Source: Actinomycetes bacterium (lineage in GTDB: Bacteria > Actinomycetota > Acidimicrobiia > Acidimicrobiales > RAAP-2). From it: DNA of 64,000 bases. The notes beneath the pieces were generated by a model. It searched no databases and was not told the DNA's origin. It worked only from the letters and a program-made list of their open reading frames with translations. Shown here one piece after another: positions 45,532 through 54,191 of this stretch (its first letter is position 1; every line of letters starts with the position of its first letter). The DNA lies in the NCBI GenBank assembly GCA_021846325.1, contig JAJZBX010000002.1, positions 62,001-126,000 on the forward strand. Direction: 5' to 3'. Made by a program: the position numbers and the translations under genes.

Positions 45532-46475
45532 ACCTCGCGTCGCTGCTCGTCGGCGCCGTCCAACTCGCGCTCGTCGTCCTCGGCGGGCCGCTGTTGCTCG
45601 GCCTGATGCGCGTCGTGCGAAGTCGCCTCGAGGGTCGCGTCGGCCCCCCGGTCAGTCAACCCTGGCGCGACATCGCTAAGCTCGCCCGCAAGCAGCGCAC
45701 GCGACCCAGCGAGTCCAGCTGGATCTTCGCCGTGGCCCCCCTCGTGCTGGTCGCGACCGCGGCCACCGTTGCCGTGCTCGCGCCACTCGTCACCCTCGCC
45801 CCGCCGCTCGCCAGCTCGACGGACTTCATCGCGGTGATCTTCGTCCTTCTCGTCGGATCGGTCGCCCTCGCGCTCGCCGCGCTTGACACAGCCACCGCCT
45901 TCGGGGGTATGGGGGCGAGTCGGGCGCTCACTATCGGTGCCCTCGTCGAGCCGGCGCTGCTGGTTGCCGTGCTCGCGCTCTCGATGCCGCTGCACTCGAC
46001 GAACCTCATCGCGATCGTCGCCAACGGGTCGCGCCACGCCTCGACGTTGCTCGGACCGAGCCACCTGCTCGCGCTCTGCTCTTTCATCGTCGTCATCCTC
46101 GCCGAGAGTGGCCGGCTGCCGGTGGACAACCCCTCGACGCACCTCGAGCTGACGATGATCTACGAGGCGCTCATCCTCGAATACAGCGGTCCGGACCTCG
46201 CGGCGGTGACCCTGGGCGAATCGATGCGCCTCGCGATCTGGCTAGGACTGTTCGTGAACCTGGTCGCGCCGGTCGGCATCGCCGCGACCGCCCACCCGCT
46301 CGCCCTCGTCGTCGGCCTCGTCGCGCTGACCTTGAAGGTCGTCGTTGTTGGGATCGTCGTCGCGATCTTCGAGGTCACGACCGCGAAGTTGCGCCTCTTC
46401 CGTTTGCCCGAACTGCTCGCCGGGGGCTTCATCCTCGCCGTGCTCGGGGTCGTCACCGGGGCGGTGATGCGGTGA
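45528..46475 (+). CDS. hycD: HycD/HyfC-like (NuoH-like) membrane subunit
   Basis: The 315-residue protein has about 8 hydrophobic segments and is the complex I NuoH homologue that anchors the hydrophilic arm. GRVGPPVSQPWRDIAKLARK in the first loop and the acidic segment LPVDNPSTHLELTMIYEALI, which corresponds to the quinone/coupling region E-rich loop of NuoH, are both intact. Start and stop both overlap their neighbours as GTGA. Confidence 0.94.
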   Translation: MNLASLLVGAVQLALVVLGGPLLLGLMRVVRSRLEGRVGPPVSQPWRDIAKLARKQRTRPSESSWIFAVAPLVLVATAATVAVLAPLVTLAPPLASSTDFIAVIFVLLVGSVALALAALDTATAFGGMGASRALTIGALVEPALLVAVLALSMPLHSTNLIAIVANGSRHASTLLGPSHLLALCSFIVVILAESGRLPVDNPSTHLELTMIYEALILEYSGPDLAAVTLGESMRLAIWLGLFVNLVAPVGIAATAHPLALVVGLVALTLKVVVVGIVVAIFEVTTAKLRLFRLPELLAGGFILAVLGVVTGAVMR

Positions 46476-47122
46476 GCGCCTTCGCCAACTCGCTCGCAAG
46501 CGCCGCCGTTGTCGTCACCGTCGGGGCCGTGGTCGTGCTCTGGCGCCACCGGCTGCGCTCGATCGTGGCCGCCCTCTCGGTCCAAGGCGTGGCACTCGCC
46601 GCGACCGCCGCGCTGCTCGGCATCCACGAGCACGACCGGGGCTTGCTCGCCGTCGCGGGGCTCGTCCTTCTCGTAAAGGCCGCGGTCGTTCCGGGACTGC
46701 TCGCCCGAGTCGTCGCGGCGAACCCCGGGGCCCGCGAGTCCGACCCCCTCGTCAACGTCCCCGCGTCGCTCGTCGTCGCGGGACTGCTCACGCTCGGCGC
46801 CTTCGTCGCGGCCCGACCGATCGTCGCGCTCGTCGGCGGGCCGACGGGCCGACTCGTGCCGCTCGGCCTCGCGACCGTGCTGATCGGCTTCTTCGCCATG
46901 GTGGCGCGGCGGCGCGCGATGAGCCAGGTCGTCGGACTACTGCTGGTGGACAACGGTATCGCCCTCGTCGCCTTTCTCGTCACGAGCGGCGTGCCGGTCA
47001 TTGTCGAGTTCGGCTCGACACTCGACGTGCTCTTCGGGGTCGTCGTGCTGCGGGTGTTACTCGCTCGGCTGAGCGCGGCGGGCTTCAGCGACCTCGACCA
47101 ACTGAGGAGCCTGCACGACTGA
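46472..47122 (+). CDS. hyfE: HyfE-like membrane subunit
   Basis: The 216-residue protein has about 6-7 hydrophobic helices. It is homologous to HyfE, which corresponds to NuoK (and part of NuoJ) in complex I. The helix with VLLVKAAVVPGLLARVV keeps the conserved Lys that follows the NuoK-like Glu, and LLVDNGIALVAFLVTSGVP is the second typical segment. It is the equivalent of mycobacterial HycP by operon position. Confidence 0.88.
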   Translation: MSAFANSLASAAVVVTVGAVVVLWRHRLRSIVAALSVQGVALAATAALLGIHEHDRGLLAVAGLVLLVKAAVVPGLLARVVAANPGARESDPLVNVPASLVVAGLLTLGAFVAARPIVALVGGPTGRLVPLGLATVLIGFFAMVARRRAMSQVVGLLLVDNGIALVAFLVTSGVPVIVEFGSTLDVLFGVVVLRVLLARLSAAGFSDLDQLRSLHD

Positions 47123-48555
47123 TGGTGTACTGGCTCTTCCTCGCTCCTCTCGTAGCGGGACTCGTCGCGATGCTCAGCCCGTGGCGACCGGCCGTCGCCT
47201 GGCTCGGCGCGACTTCGGCTCTGGTCGTGCTCGTCCTCGGCGTGGGGCTCGCGGTTCGCGTCGAGCACTCGGGACCGATTGGTTCGGGCGTGCTGCGCGT
47301 TGACGCGCTCGCGGCCTTCCTCGTGATCGTCATCGGAGCGGTCTCCCTGCTCGCCACGGTGCGAAGCGTCAGCTATCTCTCCAACGAGGTCCAAGCGGGC
47401 CATTCGACGCTTCGCCACGCCGCGCTCTATTCGACCCTTGTCCAGGGCTTTATCGCCGCCATGGTGCTCGCCGTGGTCGCGAACAACCTCGGCGTGCTCT
47501 GGGTCGCGATCGAGGCCACCACGGTCGTGACGACCTTCCTCGTCGGCCACCACCGCACTCCGGCCGCCCTCGAGGCGTCCTGGAAGTACATCATCATCTG
47601 CTCGGTCGGCATCGCCGTCGCGTTCCTCGGCACCACCGTGCTCTACCTCGCCGGCGTTCACGCCCACGTCGCGAACCCGCTCGACTTCACGTCCCTCGCC
47701 GCCCACGCGGCGCTGCTCAACGCGCCGGTCGTGCGCCTCGCCTTCACCTTGATCGTCTTCGGCTACGGCACCAAGGCCGGCCTGGTGCCGCTCTTCAGCT
47801 GGCTGCCCGACGCTCACGGCCAGGCACCCGCGCCGGTGTCGGCGTTGATGTCCGGGGTGCTACTCAGCGTCGCGCTCTCGGCGATTCTGCGCCTGCGGGT
47901 GATCGCCGTCAGCACGCTCGGCCCGACCTTTCCTCGGGTCCTGCTCCTTGCCATCGGTATCGCCACGCTCGTCGTCGCCGCCGTCATGCTCCTCGCCCAA
48001 CGAGACCTCAAGCGACTCCTCGCGTACTCGAGCATGGAACACATGGGGATCATGACAGTCGCCGCCGGCGTCGGCGGACCGCTCGCACTCTCGGGGGTGT
48101 TGTTGCACATCCTCGGCCACGGTCTCGTAAAGGGCGTGCTGTTCCTCGACGCCGGCGAGGTCCTGCGCCTCGAGGGCACGACCCGAATCGCCCGCCTGGG
48201 CGGCTTGCTCGCGCGTCGCCCCGCGCTCGGGGCGATCCTCGCCATCGGACTCGCCGGCCTGCTCGGCCTGCCGCCGTTCTCGATCTTCGTGAGCGAGCTC
48301 ACCATGCTACGCGCCGAGGCCGGCGCCGGCCTGTGGTGGGTGGCTGCCGTCGTGCTCGGCGTCCTCGCCATCATCCTTGCCGCGATCCTCGCCCACGGGC
48401 GAACGATGCTGCTCGGCCCGAGCGAGCAATCAACCCGCAGCCCGGTATCGCTCGTCGCGCCGCTCGGCGTCGCGCTCGGCGCGGCGGTCTGGTTCGGACT
48501 CGTCGCCTGGCCACTCGCCCACCTTCTCAGCCTCGCCGCGGGAATCGTCGCGTGA
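47122..48555 (+). CDS. hyfF: HyfF-like proton-translocating membrane subunit
   Basis: The 477-residue second antiporter-like subunit is homologous to HyfF and NuoN/L. Glu in LWVAIEATTVVTTFLVGHHR, Lys in GYGTKAGLVPLFSWLPDAHG, Lys in DLKRLLAYSSMEHMGIM and Lys in GHGLVKGVLFLDAGE are all present, so a second proton path seems functional. The ATG overlaps the hyfE stop as TGATG. It corresponds to mycobacterial HycQ by order. Confidence 0.93.
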   Translation: MVYWLFLAPLVAGLVAMLSPWRPAVAWLGATSALVVLVLGVGLAVRVEHSGPIGSGVLRVDALAAFLVIVIGAVSLLATVRSVSYLSNEVQAGHSTLRHAALYSTLVQGFIAAMVLAVVANNLGVLWVAIEATTVVTTFLVGHHRTPAALEASWKYIIICSVGIAVAFLGTTVLYLAGVHAHVANPLDFTSLAAHAALLNAPVVRLAFTLIVFGYGTKAGLVPLFSWLPDAHGQAPAPVSALMSGVLLSVALSAILRLRVIAVSTLGPTFPRVLLLAIGIATLVVAAVMLLAQRDLKRLLAYSSMEHMGIMTVAAGVGGPLALSGVLLHILGHGLVKGVLFLDAGEVLRLEGTTRIARLGGLLARRPALGAILAIGLAGLLGLPPFSIFVSELTMLRAEAGAGLWWVAAVVLGVLAIILAAILAHGRTMLLGPSEQSTRSPVSLVAPLGVALGAAVWFGLVAWPLAHLLSLAAGIVA

Positions 48556-50006
48556 GAAGCGAGACCCGCGCGATTCGTACGAGCGAGCTCGTCGACGAGG
48601 CGAGGGGTCTCTTCGCCGCGCAGTTCCGCCTGGCCCTCGTCGCGGGCCAGGACGACGAGCGCGGTCTACGCGTCGTCTACACCTTCCTCGCCCCGCGAGA
48701 ACAACCCGTCGAACTGCACGTCGCGCTCAACCCCGCGACGCGCCGCAGCGTCTCGCTCGCCGCACTCTCGTTCCCGGCCAGCCGCTTTGAGCGCGAGCTC
48801 TTTGACCTCTACGGGATCGAGCCTGAGGGCCATCCCCAGCGTCGCCCGCTCATTCGTCACGCCCACTGGCCCGAGGGGTACCACCCGATGGCGGCGGGCG
48901 CGGGACCGGCCCCGACACTGCACCCCGACGAGGGCGGCTTTCCCTTCATCGCGGTCGAGGGACCGGGCGTCTACGAGATCCCCGTCGGGCCGGTCCACGC
49001 CGGACTGATCGAGCCGGGTCACTTCCGCTTCTCAGTCGTCGGCGAGACGATCCTCAAGATGAAGGCGCGGCTCTGGTTCACCCATAAGGGCATCGAGCGC
49101 CTCGTCGAGGGTAAGACCGTCGAAGACGTCATGGCGATCGCGGAGCGCGTCTCGGGCGACAGCGCCGTCGCGCACGGACTCGCCTACGCACGCGCAATCG
49201 AAGACGCGCTTGAGCTCGTCGTCGCCCCCGGTGTCGAGGCCCGCCGCGCCGTCGCACTCGAGCTCGAGCGGCTCTACAACCACGTGGGGGACCTCGGCGC
49301 GCTCGCGAACGATGTCGGCTTCGGCCTCGCCAACGCGAGGGCCCTCACGCTGCGCGAGCGATTGCTACGCCTAAACGAGCGCGTGAGCGGACACCGGCTG
49401 CTGCGCGGGGTCGTCACCCCGGGCGACGCGCGATTACTCGACCTACCAACGCCACGCGAACTCGACGAGATCGGAGCGCGCGTCGATGAGATCACGTCGA
49501 TGACGCTCGCTCAGTCCATCGTGCTCGACCGATTCACCGGCACCGGGGTTTTGTCACTCGACGCCGCGCGCGATCTCGGCGTGGTCGGCGTAGTCGGACG
49601 CGCCTCGGGCGTCGACCTCGACGCGCGAGGCGACCACCCGGTTGATGGTGTCACGCTCGCTCCGATGGTCCTGCGGTCCAGCGGTGACGTGCTCGCGCGC
49701 TACATGGTGCGCCGCGACGAGGTGACGAGCAGCCTTGCCATTCTGCGATCGTTTACCTCGAGCGGCGGCGGACACCTCGCGGTCATGAGCGGATCGGGCG
49801 TCGGGCTCGGAATCGTCGAGGGGTGGCGCGGACCGGTAATCCACCGGGTCGAACTCGTCGACGGGCGCGTGGCGCGGCTCAAGATCGTTGACCCCTCGTT
49901 CCTCAACTGGCCCGCGGTCGCGATAGCGCTCGTCGACACCATCGTGCCGGACTTTCCCCTCGTGAACAAGAGCTTCAACCTCTCTTACGCCGGCAACGAC
50001 CTGTAG
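48552..50006 (+). CDS. hycE: HycE/HyfG-like large subunit (NuoC-NuoD fusion) lacking NiFe cysteines
   Basis: The 484-residue protein joins a NuoC-like domain (residues about 1-120, LSFPASRFERELFDLYGIEP) to a NuoD-like domain (VGPVHAGLIEPGHFRFSVVG onward). The N-terminal NiFe motif RxCGxCxxxH reads R199-V-S201-G-D-S204-A-V-A-H208, with both cysteines replaced by Ser. The C-terminal DPCxxC site aligns with SFNLSYAGNDL at the very end, giving Ser478 and Gly481 instead of Cys. It cannot bind a normal NiFe centre and no C-terminal processing peptide is present. It resembles Ehr complexes and complex I NuoCD. The GTG at 48552 overlaps the hyfF stop. Confidence 0.94.
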   Translation: MRSETRAIRTSELVDEARGLFAAQFRLALVAGQDDERGLRVVYTFLAPREQPVELHVALNPATRRSVSLAALSFPASRFERELFDLYGIEPEGHPQRRPLIRHAHWPEGYHPMAAGAGPAPTLHPDEGGFPFIAVEGPGVYEIPVGPVHAGLIEPGHFRFSVVGETILKMKARLWFTHKGIERLVEGKTVEDVMAIAERVSGDSAVAHGLAYARAIEDALELVVAPGVEARRAVALELERLYNHVGDLGALANDVGFGLANARALTLRERLLRLNERVSGHRLLRGVVTPGDARLLDLPTPRELDEIGARVDEITSMTLAQSIVLDRFTGTGVLSLDAARDLGVVGVVGRASGVDLDARGDHPVDGVTLAPMVLRSSGDVLARYMVRRDEVTSSLAILRSFTSSGGGHLAVMSGSGVGLGIVEGWRGPVIHRVELVDGRVARLKIVDPSFLNWPAVAIALVDTIVPDFPLVNKSFNLSYAGNDL

Positions 50007-50020
50007 CGCAATACGGCGCT
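50005..50020 (+). terminator. Weak hairpin at the end of the Ehr-type operon
   Basis: AGCGC (50005-50009) and GCGCT (50016-50020) form a 5-bp stem with a 6-nt loop followed by TTCT. It overlaps the stop codon of the large subunit. The 230-nt gap to the tRNA has no other feature I can support, only a 38-codon frame without family likeness. Confidence 0.3.
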
Positions 50021-50236
50021 TTCTGTCATTCGCTGTTGGTCCGCGCCACCGTTCTCGACAGCGGGGACGGCGAGGGATTCGTATGGTCGACGCGTTGCGC
50101 AAACTGCCGTCGAAAGACTCATCAATCGACGTGCTTTATCTCAATGTGAGGCATTTCATCCTCTGTCCGCGATTGCAAAAGACCTGGAACCAACCTTGAA
50201 CCGCTGAGGAACTTTTCGAACCCGGTCGCAAACCTG

Positions 50237-50323
50237 TGGTGTCGGAGGCGGGACTTGAACCCGCACGCCCCAAAGGGCACCAGCCCCTCAAGCTGGCGCG
50301 TCTGCCTATTCCGCCACTCCGAC
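50237..50323 (-). tRNA. tRNA-Leu (anticodon GAG), CCA encoded
   Basis: The minus strand from 50323 folds into a class II tRNA: acceptor stem GTCGGAG pairing with CTCCGAC, anticodon stem CCAGC/GCTGG with loop TTGAGGG (anticodon GAG at 50287-50289), long variable arm and the T-arm GCGGGTTCAAGTCCCGC. The discriminator base is A and CCA follows in the DNA (50239-50237). The long variable arm and GAG anticodon identify leucine; it reads CUC and CUU. Confidence 0.96.
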
Positions 50324-50333
50324 GCAGCGCCTC

Positions 50334-50339
50334 AGTTTA
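50334..50339 (-). promoter_or_regulatory. -10 box of the tRNA-Leu gene
   Basis: TAAACT on the minus strand lies 10 nt before the tRNA 5' end. It matches TAnnnT; no -35 hexamer is recognised at the proper distance. Confidence 0.4.
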
Positions 50340-50357
50340 ACCGATACCAGTGGCGTC

Positions 50358-52040
50358 TTATGAAGTTGGCGGCACGACAACGGCGACTTTGCTCCACGTC
50401 GGCACCTCATCGATGAATCCAGGAATCGATTCGCTCGCGAGAACGCCCTGCAAGACCGGCGTCCACTCGATCAGCGACGGCGGCGTGAACAGTGGCCGCA
50501 ACCAGAACGAAGTGAGCAACGTCTGATCAAAACTCTTCCACACCGCGCCAGCGGTGACGGGATTGAAGGTGTTCATCGCCGTGTTGAATAATTTGTCGAG
50601 CGATGACAAACGCAGCCCACTCGGGTAGGAGTCCACGAACGGTGGACCGGTCCACGAACGCGCGCTGTAGGACGCCACACCTATCGTCGGGCGCAGGAAG
50701 AGGGCGACGTCGGCGTTGTTGTAGGACAAGGTCGTGGCGGCCAGTGTTTCGCTCTTGGCGCTCACGACGTAGGTCGAGACACCGAACTGTGCCCACTGTC
50801 GCACAATCAGCATCGCCGTAGCGCGATCCAGCGCGCTGGGTCCCGTGACCAGACGAATCGCCACGGGCTGGCCGTTCGGGGTCACCCAACCTAGCGCCGT
50901 CTTCACGTAACCGGCTCGCTGCAGGACCCGTATCGCACAGATCAAGCAGTCCGCGAGGTTGGTGGTAGTCGATGACGTCGGCGGAACCGTGGTGGTGGTC
51001 GACGACTCGCTCGGCACTTGACCCGACGAGCCGGGATAGTTGAGTTCGCCCTGGGCGTACAGCGCCGAGGCCGCCACCGAGGGCGAGAACGTCACGAGTC
51101 CCCACAGCGAGGTGATCATCGCCTGGCGATTGAGCGACCAGCTGAGCGCCTCGCGCAGCGCCAACGCTCTGGTCAACGGCCGCTGCGAGTTGAACACGAG
51201 CTCTTCGATCGCACTCGCGCTACCGATGTGACTCAAGACGGCCGGGTGAGCGCTCAGGCTCTCGACCTGGGACCGGTCCACGGTCAAGGAGTACGACGCG
51301 AAGGGCGCGCTAGCGTTGCTCGGCAAGGTTGCGTCGGCGCGCAGTACGACGCGACCAAAGCGCGTGACGTCGGTCGGCCACGAGGGATTGAGGGCCAAGA
51401 CGATGGTCTGAGGGGTGGCGCTGACCACGCGATACGGTCCGAGCGACGGACGACGCATCAGATTGGCGATCGCACAGCCGCTCAAACTCGTGCGACTCTC
51501 CACGTCGCGAAACAGGAGGTTCCAGTCGGCGTAGGGCTTGGCGAAGACCGCCGTGACGGTCAGGGCGTGGTTGCTCAGCGTCATCGACTTGATCGACCGG
51601 TAGCCGTCGCTCACCACGCTCGCCAACCCGCGGGCCCGCAGCCACCACGCGACCAGGTCACGGCCGTCGAAGGGCTGGCCGTTGCTCCAGAACTCCTTTG
51701 GACTGATCGTGTAGACGACGGTTTCGGGCGTGAGCGACGTCAACTCGGCTGACGCGATGGGCCCCTGCGCACCGACGAGCGAACCATCGACCGCGGTGAG
51801 GAAGGCCGAGGGGCGAACCAGGTCCAAGATCGCGTTGGACGTCGGCGTGGCGCCCGCGTCGAGGTACGAACAACCGTTGAAGGGTCCCGGCAGGGACACC
51901 GTCAGGGTCTGCGTCGCGCCTCCGGCGGCGCTCGCATAGGTCGACGGACTGGCCCACGCCATCGAACTTGCGATCAGCGCCAGTACCGCGCCGATCACGA
52001 CCGACCCGACGGCGCGCCTGCGCGAACCGTTCGCCAACAC
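50358..52040 (-). CDS. Extracellular solute-binding protein, family 5 (oligopeptide/nickel type)
   Basis: The 560-residue exported protein begins with a signal peptide (VVIGAVLALIASSMAWA) but no lipobox cysteine. The family 5 SBP fold is suggested by YTISPKEFWSNGQPFDGRDL, the DppA-like block that follows the N-terminal lobe, and ALREALSWSLNRQAMITSLW near the middle. A Ser/Thr/Pro-rich insert (SSTTTTVPPTSSTTTN) near residue 350 is unusual. No ABC permease or ATPase genes lie nearby. The GTG start comes 4 nt after secG on the same strand, so it is probably in the gap-pgk-tpiA-secG transcript. Confidence 0.88.
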   Translation of the reverse strand: MLANGSRRRAVGSVVIGAVLALIASSMAWASPSTYASAAGGATQTLTVSLPGPFNGCSYLDAGATPTSNAILDLVRPSAFLTAVDGSLVGAQGPIASAELTSLTPETVVYTISPKEFWSNGQPFDGRDLVAWWLRARGLASVVSDGYRSIKSMTLSNHALTVTAVFAKPYADWNLLFRDVESRTSLSGCAIANLMRRPSLGPYRVVSATPQTIVLALNPSWPTDVTRFGRVVLRADATLPSNASAPFASYSLTVDRSQVESLSAHPAVLSHIGSASAIEELVFNSQRPLTRALALREALSWSLNRQAMITSLWGLVTFSPSVAASALYAQGELNYPGSSGQVPSESSTTTTVPPTSSTTTNLADCLICAIRVLQRAGYVKTALGWVTPNGQPVAIRLVTGPSALDRATAMLIVRQWAQFGVSTYVVSAKSETLAATTLSYNNADVALFLRPTIGVASYSARSWTGPPFVDSYPSGLRLSSLDKLFNTAMNTFNPVTAGAVWKSFDQTLLTSFWLRPLFTPPSLIEWTPVLQGVLASESIPGFIDEVPTWSKVAVVVPPTS

Positions 52041-52044
52041 GTCG

Positions 52045-52275
52045 TTACTGCAAGCGCAGGTCGAGGGTCAGGGTCGCGAACGTGAAGATCAGGGCCACCG
52101 CCACCGTGATGCGGTCGAGGTTCTTTTCAACCACCGTCGATCCCGAAGCCGCAGCGCCCAGGCTGCCACCCATCAGGTCCGATATCCCTCCGCCACGGCC
52201 CGAATGGAGCAGCACGAGGAAAATCAGCGCCACCGCCGACAGCGCTTCAACAACTACGAATGACCAGGTGAACAC
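52045..52275 (-). CDS. secG: Preprotein translocase subunit SecG
   Basis: The 76-residue protein has two membrane helices separated by the conserved loop LLHSGRGGGISDLMGGSLG, the SecG signature. It stimulates SecYEG-mediated export. It follows tpiA by 12 nt, as in most actinomycetes. Confidence 0.94.
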   Translation of the reverse strand: MFTWSFVVVEALSAVALIFLVLLHSGRGGGISDLMGGSLGAAASGSTVVEKNLDRITVAVALIFTFATLTLDLRLQ

Positions 52276-52287
52276 CGAAACCTCCGC

Positions 52288-53058
52288 TTAGCGCCTCTCA
52301 GCGTAGCAGTCATTGCACGCGCTCACGATGGCGGCAAAGGACTCGGCCTTCAGACTCGCGCCGCCAACCAAGAAGCCGTCCACTCGCCCTTCAGTGGCGA
52401 TCTGCGCGGCATTGTCCGCAGTGACCGATCCGCCGTAGAGCACGCGCGCGGCGGCGTAGCCGCAGCGGGCGGCCTCGTCACGGATCTCGTCGACCATCTC
52501 GGCCACCTGCGTCGTCGTCGCGCTCTGACCGGTGCCGATCGCCCAGACCGGTTCGTACGCCACGGTCACCCCGTCGTGGCCCTCGAGGGCACCCAGCGCC
52601 GCGGCGATCTGCGCTCGAACGAACGATCGCTCGTCTCGCGCCTCGCGCGTCGCGAGACTCTCCCCCACGCACAAAATGGCGTCCAGACCACCTCGGCGAA
52701 CCGCGCGCAACGTGCTCGCCACCAACTGATCGTCCATGTGAAAAAGGGACCGACGCTCCGAGTGGCCAACGAGCACCGTGGCCACCCCGAGCCGGCGCAA
52801 CATCGTCACGCTCACCTCACCGGTGAACGCGCCACTCTCGTGGTCGTTGACGTGCTGGGCGGCGACACTAATGAGCGAACGCTCCGCTTCGACCACTGAG
52901 GCAACGCTGCGCAGATCGACGAACGGTGGCGCTACCGTGACGTCGACGTGCTGGGCGGGGCGACTGGCCAGCACGCTCACGAGTTGTTGGGTGAGATGAA
53001 CCGCCTCGACGTGATCGAGGTTCATCTTCCAGTTACCAACGACCAGGCCGCGCGTCAC
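52288..53058 (-). CDS. tpiA: Triosephosphate isomerase
   Basis: The 256-residue enzyme interconverts DHAP and glyceraldehyde 3-phosphate. Lys in VVGNWKMNLDH, His in LVGHSERRSL, Glu in VAYEPVWAIGTGQS and the phosphate-binding YGGSVTADN are all present. The start overlaps the pgk stop by 4 nt. Confidence 0.97.
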   Translation of the reverse strand: MTRGLVVGNWKMNLDHVEAVHLTQQLVSVLASRPAQHVDVTVAPPFVDLRSVASVVEAERSLISVAAQHVNDHESGAFTGEVSVTMLRRLGVATVLVGHSERRSLFHMDDQLVASTLRAVRRGGLDAILCVGESLATREARDERSFVRAQIAAALGALEGHDGVTVAYEPVWAIGTGQSATTTQVAEMVDEIRDEAARCGYAAARVLYGGSVTADNAAQIATEGRVDGFLVGGASLKAESFAAIVSACNDCYAERR

Positions 53059-54191
53059 CGGCTCATCCCCGTTCGCAGGGCTCGCAGACCGGGCAGGTCG
53101 CCGAACTCGACGAGCTCGAGCGATGCGCCACCGCCGGTCGAAACAAAGCTCACCCGCGACTCCAGCCCGAACTCTTGGAGCGCGGCGACCGAGTCGCCCC
53201 CACCGACCACCGAGAGCGCCGGCGACGTCGCTACCGCCTGGGCGATTGCCGCGGTGCCGTCACGGAAGCGGGGATCCTCGAACATTCCGACGGGGCCGTT
53301 CCACAGGATCGTGTGAGCATTCGCGATCACCTCAGTGAACTGGGCCACCGACTGGGGTCCGATGTCGAAGCCCTCGCAGCCGTCGGGCACCTCCGCGCCG
53401 AAGTCGACCGCCGAGTCCGCGCCGCCGCCTCGACCAACTGGGACGCCGTCGGCCAGTCCCCTCGTGTCCACGGGGATGCGAACCTTGCCCGTCGCCAGCA
53501 GCGTTGCGCACTCCTCGAGGTAGGACGCGTCGAACAGTGAAGAGCCGATGCCTCGCCCCTGGGCGGCCTCGAAGGTGTAGGCCATGCCACCGCCGACCAA
53601 CACCACGTCGGCCTTCGCCGCAAGCACCTTGACAAAACCGAGCTTGTCCGCCACCTTCGCGCCACCCACGATGGCGACGAAGGGCCGATCGGGGGCGTCG
53701 AGCAGGTCGAGCAGAAAGGCGACCTCGCGACGAAGATTCGGTCCCGCGGCGCTCGGTACGAGGGTCGGGGGCACCATGATCGACGCGTGCGCCCGGTGCG
53801 AAGCGCCGAATGCCTCGTTGACGTAGAAGTCAACGCCGTCGACGAGCGAGGCGCCAAAGGCTGGATCGTTCAACTCCTCGCCCGGATCAAAGCGCAGGTT
53901 CTCCAGCAACTCGACGCCCGGACAGAGCGCGTCGAGACGGCGTCGTATCGGCTCGACACCGTAGCGTTCGTCCACGCGACCCTTGGGGCGACCGAAGTGC
54001 GTGCAGGCCACGACCGACGCGCCGCGTTCCAATAACGAGGTGAACAGCGGCAGGGCCGCTCGAATCCGAAAGTCGTCGCCGACCTCGAGCCGACCGTCCA
54101 TCTCGACGACCGGGACATTGAAATCCACGCGCACCAGGACCCGGCGACCGCGAACGTCCCAGCCGTCGGGCGTGGGGAGCGACTCGCTCAC
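53055..54191 (-). CDS. pgk: Phosphoglycerate kinase
   Basis: The 378-residue kinase transfers phosphate from 1,3-bisphosphoglycerate to ADP. VLVRVDFNVPV, THFGRPKG, ENLRFDPGEE, the nucleotide-loop AIVGGAKVADKLG and the C-terminal VVGGGDSVAAL are the standard blocks; a few residues are fewer than in the average Pgk. The GTG at 54191 overlaps the gap stop as GTGA; the longer frame above it is within gap. Confidence 0.96.
   Translation of the reverse strand: MSESLPTPDGWDVRGRRVLVRVDFNVPVVEMDGRLEVGDDFRIRAALPLFTSLLERGASVVACTHFGRPKGRVDERYGVEPIRRRLDALCPGVELLENLRFDPGEELNDPAFGASLVDGVDFYVNEAFGASHRAHASIMVPPTLVPSAAGPNLRREVAFLLDLLDAPDRPFVAIVGGAKVADKLGFVKVLAAKADVVLVGGGMAYTFEAAQGRGIGSSLFDASYLEECATLLATGKVRIPVDTRGLADGVPVGRGGGADSAVDFGAEVPDGCEGFDIGPQSVAQFTEVIANAHTILWNGPVGMFEDPRFRDGTAAIAQAVATSPALSVVGGGDSVAALQEFGLESRVSFVSTGGGASLELVEFGDLPGLRALRTGMSR

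Noticed and set aside
46453..47817. Minus-strand 454-codon frame antisense to hyfE/hyfF
   Set aside because: Gly/Asp/Arg/His-rich shadow; the plus-strand genes have strong family matches.
43055..50006. Active group-4 [NiFe] hydrogenase / formate hydrogenlyase
   Set aside because: The NiFe cysteine motifs are absent from the large subunit and no maturation protease site, hyp gene or formate dehydrogenase is seen.
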